Positions 9,505 through 18,112 are shown, counted from the stretch's first letter. The stretch is DNA of 64,000 nt from Aliiroseovarius sp. (GCF_030148435.1 NZ_JASBTN010000069.1:1-64000), one strand, 5' to 3'. A program made the numbers and translations. The notes: generated by a model from the sequence alone, not told the origin.

Positions 9505-10047
9505 ATGAAACGTCTGGTCGCGATTCTGTTTGTCTCCGTACTGGCATTGGCGGGCTGCGAAGTTGCCGATGTGCAGACGATAGGCGCGGACGGGAAACCG
9601 TTGCCGCGCCCCTACCGCATCGGTGCCGGGTCGAAATCGACGATCCAGTTCCGCATGCTCGACAGCGTCAACGAACTGCGCGCGGCGGCGGGGGCCGGGC
9701 CGGTCCAGCTGGACAGCAAGCTGAACGCTGCCGCGGCCACCCACTCCCGCGACATGTCGGTGCAGAACCGGCCCTGGCATTTCGGCTCTGACGGGTCGTC
9801 GCCGCTCGATCGGGTGGCGCGCGTGGGCTATACGGGCATCATGCTTGGCGAGAACATCTCGGAAACCTATGAAACCGAGCTGCAAACCCTGTCCGCCTGG
9901 ATGGAGCAGGCAGATACGCGCGACGTGATCCTGAACCCGCAGGCCGTGAACATGGGCTTTGCCTGGTATCAGGAATCAAACGGCAAGATCTGGTGGACGC
10001 TCCTGATGGGCAGCGCCCCGGTGGGTGTGGATCAGCCCTCCAGCTGA
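9505..10047 (+). CDS. CAP-domain (SCP/PR1) lipoprotein
   Basis: About 180 residues. It starts MKRLVAILFVSVLALAGC, a lipoprotein signal whose lipobox (LAGC) puts the lipidated cysteine near residue 18. The rest is a CAP fold: MLDSVNELRAAAGAGPVQLD, AATHSRDMSVQNRPWHFG (CAP His) and GENISETYETE, ending with the WWTLLMG strand. Bacterial CAP proteins are secreted and poorly understood. The start at 9505 gives GAGGTG (9491-9496) a normal 8-base spacing; an in-frame ATG at 9499 would sit too close. The last 16 bases overlap the convergent transpeptidase gene. Confidence 0.88.
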   Translation: MKRLVAILFVSVLALAGCEVADVQTIGADGKPLPRPYRIGAGSKSTIQFRMLDSVNELRAAAGAGPVQLDSKLNAAAATHSRDMSVQNRPWHFGSDGSSPLDRVARVGYTGIMLGENISETYETELQTLSAWMEQADTRDVILNPQAVNMGFAWYQESNGKIWWTLLMGSAPVGVDQPSS

Positions 10048-10580
10048 CCCCCGGACGCGGTTGGTGCCGGCAGGTTTACCGGATAGATGTCCACCGGCGT
10101 ACCGTTCCTGACCATGGAATAGATCACCTCGATCGCTTCGTCCGAGACCGAGATGCAACCCGCCGTCCAGTCGGGCCCCTTCGGATCCTGTCGGCGCGGC
10201 CCGCCGTGGATGAAGATATCCCCGCCCGGGCTGCGGCCCTGCGCCTGGGCGTAGTCCCGGTCGACATTGTTCGGGTAGGAAATCCCCAGGCTCAGGTGAA
10301 AGCTGCTTTCCGGGTTGCGACGGTTGATGAAATACCGACCCTCGGGCGTGCGCCCGTCCCCTTCGAACTGCTTGTGTCCCTCCGGCGCAAAGCCAAGATC
10401 GACCGAGTAGCTCTTCAGCGCCACGTTTCCATTCATCAGATACATGGTCCGCGTGTCCTTGAACACGGCGATCCGGGTCACTTCCGGCCCATCATACTGC
10501 AGGAATTTCGAACGCGGCTTGGCGCAGGAAGACAGGGCCATCACCCCGACCGCCGCTAGGATCGTCATGATATAACGCAT
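10032..10580 (-). CDS. L,D-transpeptidase (YkuD family) lipoprotein
   Basis: About 182 residues. The start at 10580 gives MRYIMTILAAVGVMALSSC, a lipoprotein signal with an LSSC lipobox. An upstream ATG at 10616 would put 12 polar residues before it, so the internal start is preferred. The YkuD domain shows DIFIHGGPRRQDPKGPDWTAGCISVSDEAI, containing the catalytic His and the Cys in TAGCIS. It probably acts on peptidoglycan from the inner face of the outer membrane. The 3' end overlaps the CAP lipoprotein gene tail-to-tail by 16 bases. Confidence 0.88.
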   Translation of the reverse strand: MRYIMTILAAVGVMALSSCAKPRSKFLQYDGPEVTRIAVFKDTRTMYLMNGNVALKSYSVDLGFAPEGHKQFEGDGRTPEGRYFINRRNPESSFHLSLGISYPNNVDRDYAQAQGRSPGGDIFIHGGPRRQDPKGPDWTAGCISVSDEAIEVIYSMVRNGTPVDIYPVNLPAPTASGGQLEG

Positions 10581-10660
10581 GAGCACTGCTGCCTCGTGTT
10601 TTCCGATGTCATACACGAAACCGCCCGATCCCGAAAGCCCCGGGCCGCTCAGGTTGTTTT

Positions 10661-11875
10661 TCAGCGAGTCAGCCCGGCTGCAATCTCGACATGGGTGGAC
10701 CAGCGGAACTGGTCGACCACTTTGACCGCGCCCAGAGTGAACCCGGCACGGATCAGGATCCCGGCGTCCCTGGCGAAACTCACGGGGTTGCAGGAGACCA
10801 TGGCGACGCGGGTCAGGTTGCTTGCCGCGATCTCCTCGACCTGTGCCTCGGCCCCCGCGCGGGGCGGGTCGATCACCGCAGCGTCAAAGCGGTTCAGCTC
10901 ATCGGGCAGAAGCGGGCGGCGGAACAGGTCGCGGGTTTCCGTCGTGACCCGGTGCAACCCTTCGGCGTGCCGCCATCCGGCGTCCAGCGCCGTCATCATC
11001 GCATCGATCCCCTCGACTGCGTGCACATGGGCGTGCTCCGCGACCGGCAGGCTGAACGTGCCGCTGCCCGCGAAAAGGTCGACCACGGATTTCGCACCGT
11101 CTACCGCGTCCAGCACGGTGGCAAGCAGGGCCGCCTCGCCCGCCTGTGTGGCCTGCAGGAAAGCCCCCGGCGGAGGCGTGACCCGCACCCGGCCAAACAG
11201 CTGCGAGGGCGGCACCATCGTCGCGATCACCTCGCCATTCCAGGTCAGGCGCGCCAAACCCTGTTGACCGGCCAGCTGCCCCAGCGCGGTTTCCAGCGCG
11301 CGGTCCAGCGGCTTGCCGTCGCGCACGGACACATCCGGCCCCGCGTCGGAGCGCGTGACCGTCACGCTCATCTCGCCCTTGCGCGAGCCGCCCAGCGCGG
11401 CCAGGTCTCGCAGGGTCGGAAAGGTGGCAATCAGGTCGGGGTGCAGCAGGTGGCACTCCGGCACTTCGGTAATCACATCCGATTTCGGCGCGTGGAACCC
11501 GACCAAGGCCCCTTTCTTGGTGCGCCGCACGGACAGGGTGGCGCGGCGGCGGGTTCGCGGCGCAGAGGTCTCTATCCCGGCCAAATTCGCCTCGATTCCA
11601 CGGGCAGCCAGTGCCTCGCGCACCACGTTCACCTTCCAACCGGCGACAAATTCATCCGACGCATGCTGCAGCGCACAGCCACCGCAGCTGTTCACGTGGC
11701 GACAGGGCGCCTTTACCCGGTGCGGGCTGGGCGTGACGATCTTTGGCGCGGCGATGCGGTCGCCGTCCAGCTCCCCCTCAACGACCTCCCCGGGCAGGGT
11801 GCGTGGGACAAAGATCGGCCCATCGGCAATGCCGTCGCCCCTGTGGCCCAGCCGGGCAATCGTGACCTGGGTCAT
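10661..11875 (-). CDS. RumA/RlmD-like class I SAM-dependent RNA m5U methyltransferase
   Basis: A 404-residue TrmA/RlmC/RlmD-family enzyme. The N-terminal TRAM domain reads MTQVTIARLGHRGDGIADG, followed by a cysteine cluster CRHVNSCGGCALQH that would ligate a 4Fe-4S center. The SAM-binding motif is VVDLFAGSGTFSLPVAEHA. Catalytic segments FDAAVIDPPRAG and VAMVSCNPVSFARD carry the nucleophile Cys in SCNP. It methylates uridine C5 in 23S rRNA or tRNA; which uridine cannot be told from sequence. It overlaps the upstream cca gene by 4 bases (ATGA). Confidence 0.9.
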   Translation of the reverse strand: MTQVTIARLGHRGDGIADGPIFVPRTLPGEVVEGELDGDRIAAPKIVTPSPHRVKAPCRHVNSCGGCALQHASDEFVAGWKVNVVREALAARGIEANLAGIETSAPRTRRRATLSVRRTKKGALVGFHAPKSDVITEVPECHLLHPDLIATFPTLRDLAALGGSRKGEMSVTVTRSDAGPDVSVRDGKPLDRALETALGQLAGQQGLARLTWNGEVIATMVPPSQLFGRVRVTPPPGAFLQATQAGEAALLATVLDAVDGAKSVVDLFAGSGTFSLPVAEHAHVHAVEGIDAMMTALDAGWRHAEGLHRVTTETRDLFRRPLLPDELNRFDAAVIDPPRAGAEAQVEEIAASNLTRVAMVSCNPVSFARDAGILIRAGFTLGAVKVVDQFRWSTHVEIAAGLTR

Positions 11876-13029
11876 GCCAGAAGCTCCTCTTTCGTCAGGG
11901 CAAAGTCCGAGGCGATCCAGCGCGCCTCCAACGTCTTCAACCGCGCGCCCAGCGCCGCCCCCTGAAAGGCGGGCATCAGATCCTGCGCCGAAACAGGGAA
12001 CCTGCCGCGCGCCCCGTTTCCCAGAGTCAGCCTCTGATTCAGCCCGCGGGGCATCTGCCCATCCGTCATGGCTGCCCGCAACAGGGCCACGTCGCGGGCC
12101 AGCCCGTCCCCCAGACGATAGGCGAGCTCCGCGTCCCCTGCCGTCCCGGCCAGAGCCTCGTGCAGGTGATCCAGTGTCCTGACTTCTCCATTGGACAGGC
12201 GCAACCGGTCCTTCAGCCCATCGCCTCCCAGGCAGGTCAGACGCCGCATGGCATTCGGCGTCAGGCCGGCCTGGCCTTCCAGATGCACCAGAACTGGCAG
12301 GAACCGCGCCTCCGCCCCCGGCAGAACATGGGCCAGAACCCCGGTCTGCACCATCGAGGCCACCGATTGCGACGGGTCCGGCGCCGACAGCAGCTTGCGC
12401 ATTTCGGACCCGACGCGCTCGTTCGAAAGTGTCTCTAATCCGGCAGAATTCGCGGCGACCGCCGCCAGGCCCTCGGCATCCAATCCGCCCTCGGGATTGC
12501 CGTAATGCGCGTGGAACCGGAAAAACCGCAGGATGCGCAGATAGTCCTCGCGAATGCGGTCCTCGGGATTGTCGATAAAGCGCAGGTAGCGGGCGCGCAG
12601 ATCGGCAAGCCCTCCCAGAGGATCGACGATCGCCCCATCCGGCCGGGCATAAAGCGCGTTCATGGTGAAATCACGCCGATGCGCGTCCTCTTCGGCAGTT
12701 TTGGCGAAGGCCACCACCGCGCGGCGCCCGTCGGTTTCCACATCCTTTCGGAACGTGGTGATCTCGAAGGGTTCGTGGTCCACCACAACCGTCACCGTGC
12801 CGTGGTCATAGCCGGTCGGCACCGATTTGAACCCGGCCTGGCGCGCCGCTTCGATCACCTGGTCCGGGGTTGCATCGGTCGAAATGTCGATATCCGAGAT
12901 CGGCACGTCCAGCAGCGTATTGCGCACGCATCCGCCGACGAACAGCGCCTGGAAGCCGGCGTCGGTCAGCATCGCGCAGACCGCCTGCGCGGCGGGGCCG
13001 GTCAGCCAGTCATCGGTGATGCGGGTCAT
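11872..13029 (-). CDS. cca: CCA tRNA nucleotidyltransferase / poly(A) polymerase family
   Basis: About 385 residues. The head domain carries FVGGCVRNTLLDVPISDIDI, the catalytic GG and DxD of class II nucleotidyltransferases. RRDFTMNALYARPDGAIVDP and RIREDYLRILRFFRFHAHYG are the neck and nucleotide-selection motifs. It adds or repairs 3'-CCA on tRNA. The ATG at 13029 is used because it overlaps the upstream Nudix gene as TCAT/ATGA and starts the conserved region; a longer frame upstream lies inside that gene. Confidence 0.93.
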   Translation of the reverse strand: MTRITDDWLTGPAAQAVCAMLTDAGFQALFVGGCVRNTLLDVPISDIDISTDATPDQVIEAARQAGFKSVPTGYDHGTVTVVVDHEPFEITTFRKDVETDGRRAVVAFAKTAEEDAHRRDFTMNALYARPDGAIVDPLGGLADLRARYLRFIDNPEDRIREDYLRILRFFRFHAHYGNPEGGLDAEGLAAVAANSAGLETLSNERVGSEMRKLLSAPDPSQSVASMVQTGVLAHVLPGAEARFLPVLVHLEGQAGLTPNAMRRLTCLGGDGLKDRLRLSNGEVRTLDHLHEALAGTAGDAELAYRLGDGLARDVALLRAAMTDGQMPRGLNQRLTLGNGARGRFPVSAQDLMPAFQGAALGARLKTLEARWIASDFALTKEELLA

Positions 13030-13619
13030 CCCTGCACCCGGTCCGCAAGCGCGCGGAGCATGCGGGCCGTGGCGCCCCAGATGTAGTAAGGCCCCCAGGG
13101 CACGATGTAATAGTGCCGTTTCGTGCCCTGCCACATGCGCCCTTCGACCGCGAACCGCGCGGGATCCGAAACATGTGAGAAGGGCACACGGAACACCTCG
13201 GCCACCTCTCCCGGTTCCGGGGTGGCGTCAAATTCGTCTCTAACCCGTCCCAGAACGGGGGTAACGGTGAAACTGGTCACGGTCTCGTGGAAGGGCAGCC
13301 TTCCCAGAACATCCACGTTTGCCGGATCCAGGCCGATTTCCTCGCGCGCCTCGCGCAGGGCAGCCTGTTCCACGGTTTCCGCACCATCCAGCTTGCCGCC
13401 GGGAAAGGCGATCTGCCCGGGATGGTGTTTCAGAACCGAGCTGCGCTTGGTCAGAATGACCTGCAGGTTGCCCCGGACCTCGATCACCGGGATCAGCACC
13501 GCCGCCGGTCGCAATTTGCGATTTGGCGGCAGCTTGACCCCGGGGTTGAGGTCGAAATCCGACGAGCTGGCCCCCTCGGGAGCCAACGCCGCGCGGATCG
13601 GGGCGAAAAGGTCAGTCAT
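13026..13619 (-). CDS. CoA pyrophosphatase-type Nudix hydrolase
   Basis: A 197-residue Nudix protein. The NuCoA-type stretch LTKRSSVLKHHPGQIAFPGG leads directly into the Nudix box GGKLDGAETVEQAALREARE with EEIGL. The LxxHxGQxxFPGG pattern is typical of CoA diphosphatases (NudL/YeaB, PCD1), which hydrolyse CoA to phosphopantetheine and 3',5'-ADP. The start at 13619 overlaps the end of hslO by 8 bases, and the stop overlaps the cca start, so hslO, this gene, cca and the RNA methyltransferase form one leftward operon. Confidence 0.9.
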   Translation of the reverse strand: MTDLFAPIRAALAPEGASSSDFDLNPGVKLPPNRKLRPAAVLIPVIEVRGNLQVILTKRSSVLKHHPGQIAFPGGKLDGAETVEQAALREAREEIGLDPANVDVLGRLPFHETVTSFTVTPVLGRVRDEFDATPEPGEVAEVFRVPFSHVSDPARFAVEGRMWQGTKRHYYIVPWGPYYIWGATARMLRALADRVQG

Positions 13620-14622
13620 CCTGTGCTGCCCCGGACTCCGTAGCCTCGAACCCCAGCGTCTTGGGGTCGAATTCGTAATGCGCACCGCAGAACTGGCAGT
13701 CGGCGGTGACGATGCCCTCATCGGTCGTCATGTGCCCGATGTCCTTGGCCGAATAGATCGACATCGAGGTACGCACGCGCTCTTCCGAACAGGTGCAGCC
13801 GAACTCAATCCGTTGCGGGTCAAAGACACGCGGCGCTTCCTCGTGGAACAGGCGCAGAAGCAGCTGGGTGGGCTGTACGGTCGGACCGACCAGCTCCATT
13901 TCCTCGACCGAATCCAGAAGGATGTTGGCGCGGTTCCAGTTCTCGTATTCATCCTCCGACAGCATGTCGACGGCACGGATGATGCCCTCGTCATTGGGTC
14001 CGTTTTCCTCGCCCTGCTCCATCAGCGGCGAGGCCTTGGGCATTTGTTGCAGCATCACGCCACCCGCACGCCAGCTTTCGTCACCGCCAGGCAACATCGA
14101 GCGGCCAAAGGTCAGCTGGAACCGGGTCGGCAGCTGTTCGGACTGTGCGAAATAGGCCTTGGCGCAATCAGCCAGGCTGGCCCCCGCGATCGGGGTCATG
14201 CCGGTATAGGGTTTCGTCTCGCCGCCCTGGTGGATCAGGATCGCCAGATACCCTTCACCGATCTGGTCGAAACCGGGGGCGTTCGGATCCAGCCGCTCCT
14301 CGTCATAGGAGGCATAGGCGCGGATGCGGCCCGGCTCACCTTCCTTCTCGGGGGCATAATAGTCGGTGGCGATCAGACGGGCGGCGCCCTTGCCGCGCAC
14401 CTGCAGGGACAGCTTCCAGCGCAGCTTGATGGTCTGACCGATCATGGCGGTCAGCATCGCGGCTTCGGCAACCAGGTTTTCGATCGCCGGGGGGTAGTCG
14501 TGCTGGGCCAGGACCTGATCCAGCACCCCGTCCAGGCGCAGAACCCGGCCGCGTACGTCGGACTTGTCCAGTTGAAAGGGCAGGATGGTATCATCCCAGG
14601 CGATTTTGGCTCCGAGGCTCAT
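13612..14622 (-). CDS. hslO: Hsp33 redox-regulated holdase chaperone
   Basis: A 336-residue Hsp33. The N-terminal chaperone domain is followed by the zinc-binding redox switch near the C-terminus: FGCTCSEERV and ADCQFCGAHYEF, giving the CxC...CxxC set of four cysteines. On oxidative unfolding it becomes a holdase that prevents aggregation. It is the first gene of the four-gene leftward run ending at 10661 and is divergent from the Nudix gene at 14694. Confidence 0.95.
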   Translation of the reverse strand: MSLGAKIAWDDTILPFQLDKSDVRGRVLRLDGVLDQVLAQHDYPPAIENLVAEAAMLTAMIGQTIKLRWKLSLQVRGKGAARLIATDYYAPEKEGEPGRIRAYASYDEERLDPNAPGFDQIGEGYLAILIHQGGETKPYTGMTPIAGASLADCAKAYFAQSEQLPTRFQLTFGRSMLPGGDESWRAGGVMLQQMPKASPLMEQGEENGPNDEGIIRAVDMLSEDEYENWNRANILLDSVEEMELVGPTVQPTQLLLRLFHEEAPRVFDPQRIEFGCTCSEERVRTSMSIYSAKDIGHMTTDEGIVTADCQFCGAHYEFDPKTLGFEATESGAAQDD

Positions 14623-14693
14623 GAGGGTTTCCTATTGGCGTTCAGCTTGGCATACCGCGTCTATGTAGGTGCGGCAAGCAAGGGGAAAAGGGC

Positions 14694-15134
14694 GTGATCC
14701 GGCGATTTGGCGAATCAAGACGGTTCGGGCGGCGCTATACGCTGCGTCCGGGGGCCTATGCAATCCTGCCGCGCGGCCGTGACCTGCTTCTGACCCGCCA
14801 GCACGAGCCCGATCCCGAGGTGCAGCTGCCCGGAGGCGGGATCGACCCGGGGGAAAGCGTACTTGCCGCCCTGCACCGCGAAGTGTTCGAGGAAACCGGC
14901 TGGCACATTGCCAAACCCCGTCGCCTCGGGGCCTTTCGGCGTTTCACCTACATGCCGGACTATGACCTCTGGGCCGAAAAGCTCTGCCACATCTACCTTG
15001 CCCGCCCGGTGCGCCCGCATGGGCCGCCAAGCGAACCGGGGCACGAGGTGCTCTGGGCGCCAACAGAGGTCGCCGCCCGCATCCTCGGCAATCCGGGGGA
15101 CCGTGCGTTCGTCCGGACCTACCTGGCGCCCTGA
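14694..15134 (+). CDS. Nudix hydrolase, substrate unknown
   Basis: A 146-residue protein with a complete Nudix box GGGIDPGESVLAALHREVFE followed by ETGW. It starts with a GTG at 14694 preceded by AGGGG at 14681-14685. Upstream of the box the protein reads ILPRGRDLLLTRQHEPDPEVQLPGG, as in small housecleaning nucleotide hydrolases. Substrate is not predictable from sequence. The last 16 bases overlap the convergent response-regulator phosphatase gene. Confidence 0.85.
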   Translation: MIRRFGESRRFGRRYTLRPGAYAILPRGRDLLLTRQHEPDPEVQLPGGGIDPGESVLAALHREVFEETGWHIAKPRRLGAFRRFTYMPDYDLWAEKLCHIYLARPVRPHGPPSEPGHEVLWAPTEVAARILGNPGDRAFVRTYLAP

Positions 15135-16336
15135 AATTCGATCATGGTGCAGGATAGGTCATCGGGAAAATCCTGTGTGCCGCAGAACAGGTCAAGGCCC
15201 CAGGTCAAGGCCTGAAAGAACTCCGACCCGGTCAGGTTCTGGTTGCGGCGCGCGATCTCCTCGAACCCGGCTTCTTCCAGCTGCTTTCCGTCGTCACCTT
15301 CGCATTCGGTAAAGCCGTCGGAATAGAATATCAGCCGCTCCCCCGGCTGCAGCCGGATGCGAAAACTGTCATATTGCGCATCGGGAATCAGGCCGATGGG
15401 CATGCCGCCCTGGCCCAGGTACTCCACCGAACCGTCCCCGCGCATCAGCATCGGGTTCGGATGACCGCATTGGGTCATCTCGACCTCGCCCGTGCGCAGA
15501 TCCAGATACCCCAGCAGCAGGGTGAAATAGTGATCCGACACGATTTCATCATGCATGATCTCATTGAGCCGCCGCGCGACCTCTTGTGGCGGGCGCGGGA
15601 AAAAGACCCCGTCGGCCACGCGTTTCAGCGCGACATTGTGGTCCGGCGACCCTTCCGTCAGATAGGAGGCAAGCCGCGCGGTAAGCAGGGCCGAAGCGAT
15701 TCCATGGCCTGAGACATCGATGGAAAACACCGCCACGCGGTGCTCGTCCAGACGGAAGAACCCGACCAGGTCGCCACCGACATGTCCACAGGGTTTCAGC
15801 ATGACCGACACCTCGGCCGAGCCGAAATTGCGATACTGATCCCGCACCAGCGCCTGCTGCATCTCGCGCGCTTCGATCAGGTCACGGTCCAGGCTGTCGT
15901 AGAGCGTCGAGATTTCCGAAAGCGTCGCGCTGACCAGCCGGTTCTTTTCCTGCAACTCGCGCTGCATGCGCAGGATGCGGTCCCCCGCATTTATTCGTGC
16001 GCGCAATTCTTCGGCGTTTGGGGGTTTGGACAGGAAATCATCCGCCCCCACATCCAACCCCTGCGCCACCGCACCCTTTTCCGTCTTCGAGGTCAGCAGA
16101 ATGAAATAGCCATACTTTTCGCGTTGCAGGGCGCGGAACCGCTGACACAGTTCCAGCCCGTCCATACCCGGCATCATCCAATCCGAGATGATCAGATCAA
16201 CGTTATACGTATCCAGAAGCGCCAGAGCTTCTTCCCCGCCGGAGGCTTCGATGACCCGGTACCCCTGACGCGACAATGATGCGCCAAGCACGCGGCGCTG
16301 AGCCCGGCTGTCGTCAACAACCAGAATAGTCTGCAC
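15119..16336 (-). CDS. Response regulator with PP2C-type (SpoIIE) serine phosphatase output
   Basis: About 405 residues. The N-terminal REC domain reads TILVVDDSRAQRR, then DLIISDWMMPGMDGLEL with the phosphoacceptor Asp, ILLTSKTEKG and DDFLSKP. A short coiled linker leads to a C-terminal SpoIIE/PPM phosphatase (VFSIDVSGHGIASALLTARL; TQCGHPNPML; DDLSCTMIEF). The GTG at 16336 has a strong GGAGG 8 bases upstream and starts exactly at REC; an in-frame ATG at 16420 would add 28 unconserved residues. Such proteins dephosphorylate anti-sigma-factor antagonists in partner switching. The architecture resembles, from memory, RbaY of Rhodobacter capsulatus. An HPt gene is divergent. Confidence 0.88.
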   Translation of the reverse strand: MQTILVVDDSRAQRRVLGASLSRQGYRVIEASGGEEALALLDTYNVDLIISDWMMPGMDGLELCQRFRALQREKYGYFILLTSKTEKGAVAQGLDVGADDFLSKPPNAEELRARINAGDRILRMQRELQEKNRLVSATLSEISTLYDSLDRDLIEAREMQQALVRDQYRNFGSAEVSVMLKPCGHVGGDLVGFFRLDEHRVAVFSIDVSGHGIASALLTARLASYLTEGSPDHNVALKRVADGVFFPRPPQEVARRLNEIMHDEIVSDHYFTLLLGYLDLRTGEVEMTQCGHPNPMLMRGDGSVEYLGQGGMPIGLIPDAQYDSFRIRLQPGERLIFYSDGFTECEGDDGKQLEEAGFEEIARRNQNLTGSEFFQALTWGLDLFCGTQDFPDDLSCTMIEFQGAR

Positions 16337-16452
16337 GACACCGTCCTCCCCCGTGTCGCCGGAACTGGAGCTATACGCGGCTTGAGCACTCACAACATGA
16401 CCTTTTCCACTGCGAGTCATCGACTCATCTGTCCGAGTTACGCACCCCCGAT

Positions 16453-16467
16453 TTAACAGCCGCTTAA
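16453..16467. promoter_or_regulatory. Exact TTAA-N7-TTAA motif (candidate CtrA box)
   Basis: TTAA at 16453-16456, seven bases, then TTAA at 16464-16467. This matches the full consensus for the alphaproteobacterial regulator CtrA. It lies in the 224-bp gap between the response-regulator phosphatase and the HPt gene, 94 bp before the HPt start and 117 bp before the phosphatase start. No binding data exist here; a chance match in A/T-poor DNA is unlikely but possible. Confidence 0.55.
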
Positions 16468-16495
16468 AGCTAAAATTGTCGGGGGCTCGCCCCGG

Positions 16496-16509
16496 TCCGG
16501 TTAACCGGA
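16496..16509. promoter_or_regulatory. 14-bp perfect palindrome TCCGGTTAACCGGA
   Basis: A perfect inverted repeat centred between 16502 and 16503, 52 bp before the HPt start. It contains TTAACC, a possible CtrA half-site. The symmetry suggests a dimeric regulator's operator. The region 16444-16485 also has CCCCCGA and TCGGGGG arms that could form a longer stem. Confidence 0.4.
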
Positions 16510-16560
16510 TGGAAAGATGCGCGCGTGATCCTGGGCCCGCAGAGTGAAAGGAATCGGCCA

Positions 16561-16872
16561 ATGATCAGTTGGAACCGCGTGAATGAACTGCGCGATGAAA
16601 TCGGTGAAGAGGATTTTGCCGAAGTCGCCGAGATTTTCCTGGAGGAGGTCGAGGAGGTGATCGACCGCTTGCGGTGCGATCCGCAACCTGCCCAGTTCGA
16701 ACAGGATCTGCATTTCCTGAAAAGCTCGTCGCTGAACCTGGGTTTTGACGCGCTGTCGAAAATCTGCAGCACCGGGGAACGCCAGGCCGCGGCGGGCGAA
16801 TTCGACCCCGCCGGCCTTGGCGCCGTTTTTTCCACGTTCGAAGCTTCGAAAGAGGCCTTCCTCGCTAGATGA
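16561..16872 (+). CDS. Histidine phosphotransfer (HPt) domain protein
   Basis: A stand-alone HPt of about 103 residues. It is acidic and helical, with the phosphotransfer motif DLHFLKSSSLNLGF and His51 as the predicted phosphorylation site. The ATG at 16561 is preferred over one at 16525 because AAAGGAA lies just upstream. It would relay phosphate between a hybrid kinase and a response regulator. The divergent REC-PP2C protein is the obvious candidate partner, by proximity only. The 3' end overlaps ilvA by 8 bases tail-to-tail. Confidence 0.85.
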   Translation: MISWNRVNELRDEIGEEDFAEVAEIFLEEVEEVIDRLRCDPQPAQFEQDLHFLKSSSLNLGFDALSKICSTGERQAAAGEFDPAGLGAVFSTFEASKEAFLAR

Positions 16873-18112
16873 TGAACTCCGCCAGAACCTCGTCCTGGGT
16901 AATGTCCGACCAGACGAAACCTTCGGCATCGAGCTTGGCGAAGAGCGCGTCGAAGTTTTCCGGCGCCGAGGTTTCGATCCCGATCAGCACCGACCCGAAA
17001 TTGCGCGCGGATTTCTTCAGGTACTCGAACCGGGCAATATCGTCATCCGGCCCCAGCATCTCCAGGAAATCGCGCAGCGCGCCGGGACGTTGCGGCAGGC
17101 GCAGCAGGAAGTACTTCTTCAGCCCCGAATAGCGCTGCGCCCGCTCCTTGACCTCCGGCAACCGTTCGAAATCGAAATTCCCGCCCGAGGTCACGCAGAC
17201 CACGGTCTTGCCCTTGATCTGATCCGCCAGATCCGCCAGCACATCCACCGACAGCGCGCCGGCGGGCTCCAGCACCACGCCTTCGACATTCAGCATCTCC
17301 AGGATCGTGGTGCAGATACGGTCCTCCGGCGCGGCCAGCACATGGTGCGGCGGCACACCCTTCAGCGCCGCAAAGGGCCGTGCGCCAATGCGCGCCACTG
17401 CGGCGCCATCAACGAAACTGTCCACCTTGTCGAGCTTTACCGGCTCCCCCGCCGCAATTGCCGCGGACAGGCTGGCGCCGCCCTCGGGCTCGACGTAGCG
17501 AATGGCGACATCCGGCGCGACCTCACCCAGAAACCGCGTGACCCCGGCCGACAGCCCGCCGCCGCCCACCGGCAACACCACCATATCCGGAGCGCGCCCC
17601 AGTTGAGCCATGATCTCGGCAGAAACGGATGCCTGCCCCTCGATCACGTCCTCATCGTCGAAAGGGGCAAGGAAATGCCCGCCCACCTCGGCGCAATAGG
17701 CCTGAGCCGCGGCCAGCGTATCGTCGAAATAGTCACCAATCATGCGGATTTCGACCGAGTCACCGCCAAAGATACGGGTCTTGTCGATTTTCTGCTGCGG
17801 CGTTGTCACCGGCATGAAGACCACACCGCGCACCCCGAAATGCCGCGCCACATAGGCCACGCCCTGCGCATGGTTGCCAGCGCTCGCACAGACGAAAACG
17901 GCCTGATCGGGATCCGCCGCCAGCGCCTTGCCCATCGCATTCAGCGCGCCACGGATCTTGTAGCTGCGCACCGGCGAAAGATCCTCGCGCTTCAACCAGA
18001 TATCCGCCCCGAACCGCGCGGACAGATGGTCGTTTCTCTGGAGTGGCGTTGCGGGGAAGATCGCCCGCATCTGCTGTTCGGCCACACGGGCCTTTCGGAT
18101 GAAGTCACTCAT
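16865..18112 (-). CDS. ilvA: Threonine ammonia-lyase (threonine dehydratase)
   Basis: A 415-residue PLP fold-type II enzyme. PLP lysine is Lys52 in SPVRSYKIRGAL. Other motifs are FVCASAGNHAQGVAY and VLPVGGGGLSAGVTRF. The C-terminal 90 residues (YFLLRLPQRPGALRDFLEML) form one ACT-like regulatory domain, typical of the shorter IlvA. It makes 2-oxobutanoate from threonine, the first committed step to isoleucine, and is normally inhibited by isoleucine. The start ATG at 18112 is favoured over a frame extending 12 residues further. Confidence 0.95.
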   Translation of the reverse strand: MSDFIRKARVAEQQMRAIFPATPLQRNDHLSARFGADIWLKREDLSPVRSYKIRGALNAMGKALAADPDQAVFVCASAGNHAQGVAYVARHFGVRGVVFMPVTTPQQKIDKTRIFGGDSVEIRMIGDYFDDTLAAAQAYCAEVGGHFLAPFDDEDVIEGQASVSAEIMAQLGRAPDMVVLPVGGGGLSAGVTRFLGEVAPDVAIRYVEPEGGASLSAAIAAGEPVKLDKVDSFVDGAAVARIGARPFAALKGVPPHHVLAAPEDRICTTILEMLNVEGVVLEPAGALSVDVLADLADQIKGKTVVCVTSGGNFDFERLPEVKERAQRYSGLKKYFLLRLPQRPGALRDFLEMLGPDDDIARFEYLKKSARNFGSVLIGIETSAPENFDALFAKLDAEGFVWSDITQDEVLAEFII

